Translations under genes and position numbers: made by a program
From: Flavobacteriales bacterium
GTDB lineage: Bacteria; Bacteroidota; Bacteroidia; Flavobacteriales; BACL11
Assembly: GCA_018664745.1 (NCBI GenBank)
Contig: JABJNS010000097.1
Location: 1 to 6,800, forward strand
Reading direction: 5' to 3'
DNA: 6,800 bases
Notes under the pieces: generated by a model
Seen by the model: the letters and a program-made list of their open reading frames with translations, nothing else
Told to the model about the DNA's origin: nothing
Database searches by the model: none
Part shown: one piece after another, positions 1 to 5,820 of the stretch
Position numbering within the stretch: position 1 is the stretch's first letter
Layout: every line of letters starts with the position of its first letter

Positions 1-1299
1 ACACTTGTTGGTGCAGTAGTTACTGTTCCTTATTCAGCACCTCCCATAATGATGCATGCAGCTGTTAATGGCATAGCACAATATACTTTTGGATGGAATG
101 ATGGTACGCCAGTGGGCTCTTCCAGTCAGAAACAGTTTTACTCGGGTTGGTGTGTAACTATAACTGATATTAGCACAGGTTGTGATACTACAATTTGTGA
201 AAGTTGTATTCCTAATGGCGGTAGTGGTCCTTGTACAATGATATTTGATCCTGTATGTGGTTGTGATGGTAATTCTTATAGTAATGCTTGTATGGCTATG
301 CAGCAAGGTATATTTACCTATACATCTGCAATTGGACCTAATGGTACTACATTGCCTTGTTCAACACCATCTTGGGATTGTACTCCAGGTCAAGGTTGTT
401 CGGATCCAGGTACAGGAAATGGAGCGTATACTACTTTAGCAGATTGTCAGGCTAATTGTACTGTTATACCAACTTGGGATTGTAATCCTACAACAGGTTG
501 TTTTGATCCAGGAACGGGACTTGGAGCTTATACTACTTTTGCTGCATGTGATACTTCATGTTCTATAGTAAGTCCATCTTGGAATTGTGTTAATGGGGTA
601 TGTGTAGATCCTTTGACAGGACAAGGTTCTTATAATAATTATAATGCATGCGTTGTAGCTTGTGCTACACCTACATGGGATTGTGTAAATGGAGTTTGTG
701 TTGATCCTTTAACTGGTAATGGTCAGTATTCTACTTTGTCTTATTGTCAATCAAACTGCATTGCTCCTTCATGGGATTGTGTAAATAACTTCTGTTTTGA
801 TCCCGGCACTGGAACTGGAGCTTACAGTGATTCTAATTCATGTGTTACTTCATGTGTTACACCAACTTGGGATTGTATTCCTGGTCAAGGTTGTTCGGAT
901 CCAGGTACAGGAAATGGAGCGTATACTACTTTAGCAGATTGTCAGGTTAATTGTACTGTTACACCAACTTGGGATTGTAATCCTACAACAGGTTGTTTTG
1001 ATCCAGGAACAGGGCAAGGTGTATATTCTTCATTATCTGCTTGCTACTCTGTTTGTGCAGCAACTAATATAAATGAAGAAATTTTGAATTTTAAAATCTA
1101 TCCTAATCCAACAAAAAACACATTAACTATTGATGGAATTTATATTTCAGCAACTATTTATGATGTATTTGGTAAGGTAGTGTTATTAAGTGATTATCAA
1201 AATATTATTGATGTTGCAGTTTTAAGAAATGGTATATACTTTATACACATAAATACTGATAATACAACTTCTATTAAAAAAATTACTATTGCTAAGTAA
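1..1299 (+). CDS. Large secreted Cys-rich repeat protein with Kazal-like segment and T9SS type A sorting tail (5' end missing)
   Basis: The reading frame is open from the first base to TAA at 1297-1299, so the gene begins outside the window; the ATG at 49 is internal. Seen in order: a segment (about 60-200) with a WNDG...WCVTITD..TGCDTT pattern like SprB/adhesin repeats of Bacteroidota; a Kazal-like segment (about 196-312) with C..C, DPVCGCDG and a Y.N.C pattern; seven repeats of 32-35 residues (367-1062), each P[ST]W[DN]C...C.DP.TG.G.Y....C...C; and a C-terminal tail (about 1066-1299) with IYPNPTKNTLTIDG and a final basic IKKITIAK, typical of type A T9SS sorting domains. By family knowledge the tail is removed after export through the outer membrane and the protein is released or surface anchored. 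The four Cys per repeat imply disulfide-stabilised modules. Kazal modules often inhibit serine proteases, but that role is inference here. The next gene-like material is a decayed fragment. Confidence 0.9.
   Translation, partial: TLVGAVVTVPYSAPPIMMHAAVNGIAQYTFGWNDGTPVGSSSQKQFYSGWCVTITDISTGCDTTICESCIPNGGSGPCTMIFDPVCGCDGNSYSNACMAMQQGIFTYTSAIGPNGTTLPCSTPSWDCTPGQGCSDPGTGNGAYTTLADCQANCTVIPTWDCNPTTGCFDPGTGLGAYTTFAACDTSCSIVSPSWNCVNGVCVDPLTGQGSYNNYNACVVACATPTWDCVNGVCVDPLTGNGQYSTLSYCQSNCIAPSWDCVNNFCFDPGTGTGAYSDSNSCVTSCVTPTWDCIPGQGCSDPGTGNGAYTTLADCQVNCTVTPTWDCNPTTGCFDPGTGQGVYSSLSACYSVCAATNINEEILNFKIYPNPTKNTLTIDGIYISATIYDVFGKVVLLSDYQNIIDVAVLRNGIYFIHINTDNTTSIKKITIAK
367..1062 (+). repeat. Seven tandem 4-Cys protein repeats, with a near-identical duplicated pair
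   Basis: Repeat starts are at 367, 469, 574, 670, 766, 862 and 964, giving units of 32-35 codons. Each begins P[ST]W[DN]C and carries DP.TG.G.Y followed by two Cys. Units 1-2 and 6-7 are nearly identical in DNA: 371-515 matches 866-1010 with only four differences in 145 positions (offset 495 bases), while units 3-5 between them are clearly more divergent and lack the two extra residues before the second Cys. This points to a recent copying event within the gene (unequal crossing over or gene conversion) rather than slow divergence of all units. The unit resembles Cys-rich modules seen in secreted proteins of Bacteroidota; I do not know a named fold for it. Confidence 0.95.
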
Positions 1300-1379
1300 T
1301 TGATAAAATTTTACTTACTACTACTGCGCAGGATAGAAATATATGTAGTAATTTGGAAAATACGGATCCGTATTACAAA

Positions 1380-1514
1380 ATGGGAAGTTGGGATGGAGTT
1401 ATGCTTGATGGGAATTTAGCAACACAAGGCGTTTATCCATTTTTAATTGAATATAAACAAACTGAGGGGAGTACCTCAAAAATAATTGTTGGACATATAA
1501 CTTTAATAAGATGA
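1380..1514 (+). pseudogene. Fragment of a gliding-motility-type (type B) T9SS C-terminal domain
   Basis: The frame ending at TGA 1512-1514 encodes WDG (1389-1397), then a G.Y.F.IEY pattern and a final IIVGHITLIR. That order and ending match the last part of the gliding motility-associated C-terminal domain (CHU_C type) of T9SS type B substrates, where the protein normally ends GxVTLIR. The frame is open back to 1296, but the residues before WDG do not resemble the rest of the domain, and no exported protein precedes it. It is therefore read as the 3' remnant of a larger gene lost by deletion or recombination. An alternative is a 44-residue ORF from the ATG at 1380, which seems unlikely to be functional. 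Recognition is by motif only. Confidence 0.6.
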
Positions 1515-1531
1515 TAACGCTAAGCACAGGA

Positions 1532-1564
1532 TTTGGAAATGGTACAATAACAATTGTACTTTTG
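1532..1564 (+). promoter_or_regulatory. Putative Bacteroidota promoter for the 51-residue ORF, overlapped by an inverted repeat
   Basis: TACTTTTG at 1557-1564 fits the -7 consensus TAnnTTTG, with TTTG at 1532-1535 as a possible -33 element (21 bases between TTG and TA). It lies 19 nt before ATG 1583. A perfect 7-bp inverted repeat, GTACAAT (1542-1548) and ATTGTAC (1553-1559) with a 4-base loop, overlaps the -7 element. It could be an operator, or with the following TTTT a weak terminator of the decayed upstream gene. Confidence 0.4.
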
Positions 1565-1582
1565 CTACTCCTAATTTTAATC

Positions 1583-1738
1583 ATGATGATATTCAAAAAA
1601 CAGTATGTTTTTAAAGGACTGGCATTTATCAATAAAATAATGATGCCTTCAATGATTTCTAAAGATTTATCAAAGTTGAAAGTGCATGAAAAAGTAATTT
1701 TAGGCTATAGGTATTGGGTTACAAAAAATAGCTTATAG
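1583..1738 (+). CDS. Small hypothetical protein, 51 residues
   Basis: The ORF ends at TAG 1736-1738. The frame is open further up to ATG 1511 (75 residues), but I prefer the ATG at 1583 (or 1586) because a promoter-like TAnnTTTG element lies just upstream and inside the longer version, and because the extra N-terminus is a low-complexity Leu/Ile run read through apparent intergenic DNA. The product is basic: after MMIFKK there is an amphipathic stretch with INKIMMPS, then KDLSKLK, and an aromatic ending LGYRYWVTKNSL. The ending and overall shape remind me of short uncharacterised proteins of flavobacteria that finish in a similar WRY.VT.N.L motif; this is from memory and unverified. If the longer start were right, the protein would have an N-terminal membrane segment. 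Function unknown. It ends directly against the convergent gene at 1739. Confidence 0.5.
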   Translation: MMIFKKQYVFKGLAFINKIMMPSMISKDLSKLKVHEKVILGYRYWVTKNSL

Positions 1739-1744
1739 CTATTT
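1723..1744 (-). terminator. Putative terminator hairpin shared by two convergent genes
   Basis: AAATAGCT (1726-1733) and AGCTATTT (1737-1744) form a perfect 8-bp stem with a 3-base loop. Read on the minus strand it is followed by more T, giving a run of six T, as in an intrinsic terminator. The stem contains the stop codon of the minus-strand gene (1739-1741), and the plus-strand stop (1736-1738) begins at the last loop base and runs into the right arm. The stem is AT-rich and therefore weak. Confidence 0.4.
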
Positions 1745-2182
1745 ACTGCCATCCAGTTTCGTAAATTTATAGTTAAAGCTTACTATTTCCCATTTTGCTT
1801 TATCATTCTGCTTTAATAACAAATACTCTTCATGATTAATTGTATTTAAATAATTACTAGCATATTCTATTGTTACATAAAAGCCGTCTTCTAGGCCTTC
1901 TACACTACTTTGGAAAGAAGAGGTTTTTATAGTCCTTTCCTTTATATTTCCAAATTCAATCATTAAATTATTTAAAAAAGTAATCCACTCTTCTTCTACA
2001 TAATTAGATTTAGTATCTTTTGCAAGTAAATTATAAGCAATTTTATATTGTTTACTATTTATATTCTTTAACCAGTTAATAGCAACATTATTTGCATCTT
2101 TTAAATAAGTATCAGTATATTTTTGTGCTGATCCTGAATTTATGCAAATTATTGAAATTAGGATTAGAAATATCTTTTTCAT
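1739..2182 (-). CDS. Exported DUF4019-like protein
   Basis: A 147-residue protein. Residues 1-19 form a signal peptide (MKK, then a hydrophobic ILI/II core, ending GSA before Q20), so the mature part is probably periplasmic. The remainder has the layout of the DUF4019 family: an N-terminal helix with A..WL..I....Y..AY, a central EEEW..FL segment (64-70), F.N...R at 77-83, then strands with GFYVTIEYAS (100-109), EEYLLLKQ and a closing K.KWEIVSFNYKF (128-140). The family has no established biochemical role. No SD sequence is visible; a near-match to the -7 consensus (TATGTTTA, minus strand, 2209-2202) lies 19 nt before the start. It is monocistronic and convergent with the small ORF at 1583-1738, with no gap between the stop codons. 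Confidence 0.75.
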   Translation of the reverse strand: MKKIFLILISIICINSGSAQKYTDTYLKDANNVAINWLKNINSKQYKIAYNLLAKDTKSNYVEEEWITFLNNLMIEFGNIKERTIKTSSFQSSVEGLEDGFYVTIEYASNYLNTINHEEYLLLKQNDKAKWEIVSFNYKFTKLDGSK

Positions 2183-2650
2183 AATTTTGTTTTTATAGGT
2201 GTAAACATACTAATTTGTTATTTATTTTAATGAATGTAATAAGATTAAAAAAGTATAATTTCCAAGGTATATGTACTATAAAACGCAAATTATTGCCAAT
2301 TCGTATTCTTCTAGAATATGAAATAGACTACTAATTCATTAATTATAGGTTTGTTTTCAAACTAAGTTATTAACCGTTTAACCTAGTAAAAAACCACCCA
2401 TATCTAGGGAGTATAAATATAAGTTCTTATTAATTCAATGCGCTATAAATCAATGAAAATCAGACGATTGAAAATTTCCATATATTTATTAGAAATAACT
2501 TTAATATGCTGAAGTCTTTACATTAATTAATATTTGTCTTTTATACTTATTAACAATTAATTTCCTCCTTATCTAGTGGAATTTCATTTGTTACAATTTT
2601 TTTTATATATTAGTCCTGTAAAAATATTATTAACCAAAAAAAATTAAATT
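2183..2650. other. AT-rich intergenic region, no gene recognised
   Basis: About 470 bases, with no convincing coding frame on either strand. It contains a perfect TAnnTTTG match on the plus strand (TAGGTTTG, 2346-2353) without a clear -33 partner, followed by an imperfect hairpin with ACTAAGTTA (2361-2369) pairing with TAACCTAGT (2379-2387), eight of nine pairs. Nearer the next gene, TTTG at 2587-2590 and TATATTAG at 2606-2613 (one mismatch to the -7 consensus, 15-base spacer) may form the promoter of the 65-residue gene, followed by an A-rich leader (2636-2645). I recognise no known RNA family or riboswitch. Confidence 0.5.
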
Positions 2651-2848
2651 ATGGCTTTTACGCACACAAACGAAAGAGGTACTTTATACCACTTAAACTG
2701 TAAAGATGTTACTTTAAAATCAACAGGTAGAGTACAAAGAATCTATTATTTCTCTAAAGACTCAAGAGATACTGCATGTGACAAACCAGATGGTTACAAT
2801 GTAAAAGAAAACTCAAGAACTGGATTACCATTCTTAACTAAGAAATAA
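2651..2848 (+). CDS. Small conserved-looking protein, 65 residues
   Basis: ATG 2651 follows an A-rich leader (ACCAAAAAAAATTAAATT), common before well-expressed genes in this phylum, and the frame closes with TAA at 2846-2848. The protein starts MAFTHTN.RGT.Y.LN and continues with TGRVQRIYYFSKD (about 25-37), a CDKPDGY turn (43-49) and V.EN.RTGLPFL.KK at the end. It is basic, has no signal peptide or membrane segment and contains two Cys (17 and 43). I recall similar short uncharacterised bacterial proteins with a YYFSKD...P.GY.V.EN..TGLP pattern, but cannot assign a function. It stands alone between a long upstream region and a strong terminator, which suggests an independently and perhaps highly transcribed unit. 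Its size and charge could suit nucleic acid or ribosome association, which is speculation. Confidence 0.75.
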   Translation: MAFTHTNERGTLYHLNCKDVTLKSTGRVQRIYYFSKDSRDTACDKPDGYNVKENSRTGLPFLTKK

Positions 2849-2866
2849 TTGAGTGTATCTTAAAAG

Positions 2867-2897
2867 AAAAGCCCTAACATTGGTTAGGGCTTTTTTT
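2867..2897. terminator. Strong bidirectional intrinsic terminator
   Basis: AAAAGCCCTAAC (2867-2878) pairs with GTTAGGGCTTTT (2883-2894) as a perfect 12-bp stem with a 4-base loop, followed by T to 2897 on the plus strand. On the minus strand the stem runs into TTTTCTTTT, so it can also end the convergent metallopeptidase transcript (stop at 2917-2919). Confidence 0.93.
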
Positions 2898-2916
2898 GTA
2901 AACTTATTTTTTATTT

Positions 2917-3597
2917 CTAATCTCTTAACATAGAAACATAGTAGAGTAGGTAGGTAGCTGCTGCAAGTGCCGCAACTACATAAGTGCTAGCTGCCCATTT
3001 CAATGCATCATTTGCATAAGTTAGTTCTTTTTCGCTTGTAATTCCTGAGGAACGCAACCAAACTAAAGCTCTTCTACTAGCATCAAACTCAACAGGTAGA
3101 GTGATTAATGTAAAAGCAGTAACTACAGCTTGTAAAATAATGAATAGCATGATGAGCTGCTGGAAAGAAAATATCCCTAAAAAACTTACTCCAAATATTC
3201 CTAGTAGAAATACTGTACTCATTGCTTTATTACTCATATTTACCATAGGTACCATTTGAGAACGCATTTGCAACCAACTATAAGCTGTGGCATGCTGAAC
3301 TGCATGCCCACATTCATGAGCTGCAACTGCAGCTGCTGAAACGTGTCTTCCTTGATAAACATCAGGACTTAGATTTATTGTTTTGTCCATAGGGTTGTAA
3401 TGATCAGTTAATTTTCCAGGAACTGAAATTACTTTTACATCATATATATGGTTATCTGCAAGCATACGCTCTGCTATTTCTTTTCCACTCATTCCTGATA
3501 AAGTAGGAATTTGGCTATATTTTTTAAATTTACTTTTAAGTCTTGAGCTTACTATACCTCCCACAATCATAAAGGCAATCATTATTATCCAAATCAT
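2917..3597 (-). CDS. yugP: Membrane zinc metallopeptidase, YugP family
   Basis: A 226-residue protein of about the usual length for the YugP/Zn_peptidase_2 family. Residues 2-17 form an N-terminal membrane segment, followed by a soluble part with LSGMSGKEIAERML and YNPMDKTINLS. The zinc motif HECGH is at 94-98 (H94 and H98 ligands, E95 the general base), within AAHECGHAVQHA. LPVEFDASRRAL at 167-178 contains E170, the likely third zinc ligand by comparison with the family. Further membrane segments are at about 129-143, 148-166 and 203-221. It is expected to be an inner-membrane protease; its substrates are unknown to me. The start codon is 95 bases from surE on the other strand, with a good promoter between. 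All key residues are present, so it looks intact. Confidence 0.92.
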   Translation of the reverse strand: MIWIIMIAFMIVGGIVSSRLKSKFKKYSQIPTLSGMSGKEIAERMLADNHIYDVKVISVPGKLTDHYNPMDKTINLSPDVYQGRHVSAAAVAAHECGHAVQHATAYSWLQMRSQMVPMVNMSNKAMSTVFLLGIFGVSFLGIFSFQQLIMLFIILQAVVTAFTLITLPVEFDASRRALVWLRSSGITSEKELTYANDALKWAASTYVVAALAAATYLLYYVSMLRD

Positions 3598-3620
3598 AGT
3601 TATGTTTTTTATTTATTTTG

Positions 3621-3653
3621 CAAAATTAGGAAAAATTCCTTCTAAAAATACAA
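3621..3653 (-). promoter_or_regulatory. Putative promoter of yugP
   Basis: On the minus strand TAATTTTG (3628-3621) is a perfect TAnnTTTG -7 element, 23 nt upstream of the yugP start, with TTG at 3653-3651 as a possible -33 element (22-base spacer). The -33 side lies inside the left arm of the inverted repeat at 3647-3679. Confidence 0.55.
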
Positions 3654-3679
3654 CAATAATATAGTAGTTTTGTTGTATT
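3647..3679. promoter_or_regulatory. 10-bp inverted repeat between divergent yugP and surE (operator candidate)
   Basis: AATACAACAA (3647-3656) and TTGTTGTATT (3670-3679) are perfect reverse complements separated by 13 bases. The right arm overlaps the last bases of the surE -7 element, and the left arm overlaps the likely -33 region of yugP. It therefore sits where a dimeric regulator could control both genes. It lies largely or wholly upstream of the predicted surE start site, so an RNA hairpin function is less likely. Regulator unknown. Confidence 0.45.
3665..3672 (+). promoter_or_regulatory. Putative -7 element of the surE-lpxB unit
   Basis: TAGTTTTG matches TAnnTTTG exactly and ends 20 nt before the surE ATG. 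No clear TTTG -33 element is present about 20 bases upstream, so activity may depend on another factor. Confidence 0.5.
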
Positions 3680-3692
3680 AAAACTTCTTAAA

Positions 3693-4466
3693 ATGAAACG
3701 ACCTTTAATATTAGTAACTAATGATGATGGAATTTCAGCTCCAGGGATTCGAAATTTGATAAGAATAATGAATGATTTTGGAGATGTAATAGTAGTAGCT
3801 CCTGATGGTCCTCAGTCAGGGATGGGACATGCTATTACAATTGAAGCAACTTTAAGATGTGATAAAGTAGTTATTGATAAAGGTCCTCAGATAGAATATG
3901 CTTGTAGCGGTACACCTGTTGATTGTGTAAAGTTGGCGGTTAATCAGTTAATAGATAGAAAACCAGATTTATTAGTTTCTGGAGTAAATCATGGTTCTAA
4001 TTCTTCTATTAATGTAATATATTCAGGTACTATGTCAGCAGCAGTTGAGGGAGCTTTGGAAGGTATGCCTGCCATTGGTTTTTCACTTTTGGATTATGCA
4101 CATAATTCTGATTTTACTGAAGCAGAAATTTACATCAGAAAAGTAACAGAATCTGTTTTGAAAAATGGAATGGATAGGGGAGTTTGCTTAAATGTTAATA
4201 TTCCTAAGATAAAAGATGAGTCAATAAAAGGGATTAAAGTTTGTCGACAAGCAAATGCCAATTGGGAAGAGGAATTTGAAGAAAGAGTAGATCCTAAGGG
4301 AAGAACTTATTATTGGCTTACAGGAAAGTTTGTAAATTATGATAAAGGAACAGACACAGATGAGTGGGCGCTTGCTAATCATTATGTCTCGGTAGTTCCA
4401 GTTCAGTTTGATGTTACAGCTTACCCTTCAATTTCTACTTTAAATAAAATATTATCAGATGAATAA
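3693..4466 (+). CDS. surE: 5'/3'-nucleotidase SurE
   Basis: A 257-residue protein, full length for SurE. By family knowledge it is a metal-dependent phosphatase that removes phosphate from nucleoside 5'- and 3'-monophosphates in the cytoplasm (EC 3.1.3.5). Motifs seen: ILVTNDDGISAPGI at the N-terminus, with metal ligands D11 and D12; the loop QSGMGHAIT (41-49) with S42; SGTPVDCVK (72-80); SGVNHGSN (96-103) with N99; and YSGTMSAAVEG (110-120). All expected metal-binding residues are present. The start ATG is preceded by a TAnnTTTG promoter element and an A-rich leader. The gene heads a compact unit: the next ORF starts 8 bases inside its 3' end, so translation of the two is probably coupled. 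Confidence 0.97.
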   Translation: MKRPLILVTNDDGISAPGIRNLIRIMNDFGDVIVVAPDGPQSGMGHAITIEATLRCDKVVIDKGPQIEYACSGTPVDCVKLAVNQLIDRKPDLLVSGVNHGSNSSINVIYSGTMSAAVEGALEGMPAIGFSLLDYAHNSDFTEAEIYIRKVTESVLKNGMDRGVCLNVNIPKIKDESIKGIKVCRQANANWEEEFEERVDPKGRTYYWLTGKFVNYDKGTDTDEWALANHYVSVVPVQFDVTAYPSISTLNKILSDE

Positions 4467-4740
4467 AGAGGTTGCAAAAGGGTTTTCTATGGGTGTGCTT
4501 GCGCCAATTATAGCATTCTTGATTTATGTAGGGTTTCATTTGGAAGTTGAATTAGACACAGCTATCAAGACCATTAATAGAATGGGAACCATGACACATC
4601 ATATCAGTTTGAGTGTGTTTTTAACAAATACAGCATTGTTTTTTATGCAAATAAAGATGTATAAGGATGAAATTGCTAAAGGGATTCTAGGAGCAACTTT
4701 AGCTTATGCTATTGCAGTCCTTATCTTAATTTTACTTTAA
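4459..4740 (+). CDS. Small membrane protein between surE and lpxB, 93 residues
   Basis: ATG 4459 lies within the last codons of surE (8-base overlap, different frame), and the TAA at 4738-4740 is directly followed by the lpxB ATG. Three hydrophobic segments are visible at about residues 9-26, 49-65 and 74-93, the last ending at the C-terminus. Between the first two is a short polar loop with ELDTAIKTINRMGTMTHH containing paired His. I do not recognise a named family. I recall comparable short ORFs at this spot in related genomes, but this is unverified. Its position between a nucleotidase and a lipid A enzyme, with overlapping or abutting ends, argues for a real, co-translated inner-membrane protein, possibly linked to envelope synthesis. 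Confidence 0.8.
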   Translation: MNKEVAKGFSMGVLAPIIAFLIYVGFHLEVELDTAIKTINRMGTMTHHISLSVFLTNTALFFMQIKMYKDEIAKGILGATLAYAIAVLILILL

Positions 4741-5820
4741 ATGAGATTATACATTATTACAGGAGAACCTTCAGGGGATTTGCATGCTGCAAATTTAGTG
4801 CATGAACTCAAAGAATGTAATAATGAAATACAAATAAGAGCCTGGGGAGGAGAGCGTTTACTTGCTGAGGGAGTAGACTTAGCCAAACACATAGAAGAAA
4901 CTGCTTTTATGGGGCTTTGGGATGTTTTGAAAAATTTGGGAGCGATTAAAGAAAACCTAAATTATTGTAAGGATGATATTTTAGAATATAAACCTGATGC
5001 AATTGTACTGGTTGATTACCCTGGTTTTAATTTGAATATTGCTAAGTTCGCCAAACAGCAAGGGATTAAAGTATTTTACTATATCTCACCAAAGGTTTGG
5101 GCTTGGAATAAAAGTAGAGTTTCAAAAATTAAGGAATATGTTGATGAACTTTTGGTTATTTTCCCTTTTGAAGTAGATTTTTATAAACAGAAAGGGATGG
5201 AGGTAACTTATGTTGGTAATCCTCTATTAGATGAAATATGGAAAGGTAATTTTAAGTTCACTTATAAGTCTGAAAAACCAGTTATTGCTTTATTACCAGG
5301 AAGTAGAAGGCAAGAGATTGAAAAGATACTGCCAGAGATGTTATCTGTAGTTGAAAACTACCCAAATCATCAATTTGTAATAGCTGCAACAAATACATTT
5401 AATAAGGAATATTACCAATCTTTTATACAAGAGAGGAATGTAGAATTGGTGTTTGATGAAACTTATGGTTTGCTTGAGAATTCAGTAGCTGCACTGGTTG
5501 CATCAGGTACCGCTACACTAGAGACTGCTTTATTCAATGTTCCGCAAGTGGTGTGCTACAAAACCAATTGGCTTACTTATATTTTAGCAAAAAACTTGAT
5601 TAAAATCAAGTATTTATCTTTAGTAAATATTTTAATGGATAAGCTGGTAGTAAAGGAACTTATTCAAAATGACTTGAATAAAAGTAAGTTGAAAGAAGAG
5701 TTAGATATCCTATTAAATAATAATAAGAAAATCATAAAAGAGTATGATAAACTCAGTGATTTATTAAATAAAAAGGGTGCCTCCAAAAATGCTGCTCAGT
5801 TTTTAGTTAAATCTATTTAG
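4741..5820 (+). CDS. lpxB: Lipid-A-disaccharide synthase LpxB
   Basis: A 359-residue GT19-family glycosyltransferase, slightly shorter than the E. coli enzyme (382). By family knowledge it joins UDP-2,3-diacylglucosamine and lipid X to form the lipid A disaccharide at the inner membrane (EC 2.4.1.182). Motifs seen: GEPSGDLHAANL (8-19), VDYPGFN (91-97) with the likely catalytic D92, YYISPKVWAWNKSR (113-126), LLPGSRRQEI (184-193), VASGTATLETAL (253-264), and the late N296...E306..Q309 signature. Its ATG follows the stop of the preceding gene with no gap, so expression should depend on the surE promoter. Its last 8 bases overlap the end of the convergent lipoprotein gene. This confirms a Gram-negative organism that makes lipid A. 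Confidence 0.97.
   Translation: MRLYIITGEPSGDLHAANLVHELKECNNEIQIRAWGGERLLAEGVDLAKHIEETAFMGLWDVLKNLGAIKENLNYCKDDILEYKPDAIVLVDYPGFNLNIAKFAKQQGIKVFYYISPKVWAWNKSRVSKIKEYVDELLVIFPFEVDFYKQKGMEVTYVGNPLLDEIWKGNFKFTYKSEKPVIALLPGSRRQEIEKILPEMLSVVENYPNHQFVIAATNTFNKEYYQSFIQERNVELVFDETYGLLENSVAALVASGTATLETALFNVPQVVCYKTNWLTYILAKNLIKIKYLSLVNILMDKLVVKELIQNDLNKSKLKEELDILLNNNKKIIKEYDKLSDLLNKKGASKNAAQFLVKSI

Noticed and set aside
49..51. ATG 49 as the gene start
   Set aside because: The same frame is open to base 1 and the upstream residues read naturally into the adhesin-like segment; no promoter or signal peptide follows the ATG.
34..306. Minus-strand frame of 90 codons
   Set aside because: It lies opposite the clearly coding Cys-rich gene, is Thr/Ile/Ser low complexity and matches no protein pattern.
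245..439. Plus-strand frame of 64 codons in another phase
   Set aside because: It is a shadow of the Kazal and repeat region of the gene at 1-1299.
367..1062. CRISPR-like periodic repeats
   Set aside because: The period is about 96-105 bases with in-frame coding variation and a conserved protein consensus; these are protein repeats.
1399..1632. Minus-strand frame of 77 codons
   Set aside because: It runs across the decayed T9SS tail and the start of the 51-residue ORF, with no promoter or recognisable motif.
2564..2570. CCTCCTT, resembling the 3' end of 16S rRNA
   Set aside because: Only seven bases match and the surrounding sequence is not rRNA-like; read on the other strand as an SD, it has no start codon at proper distance.
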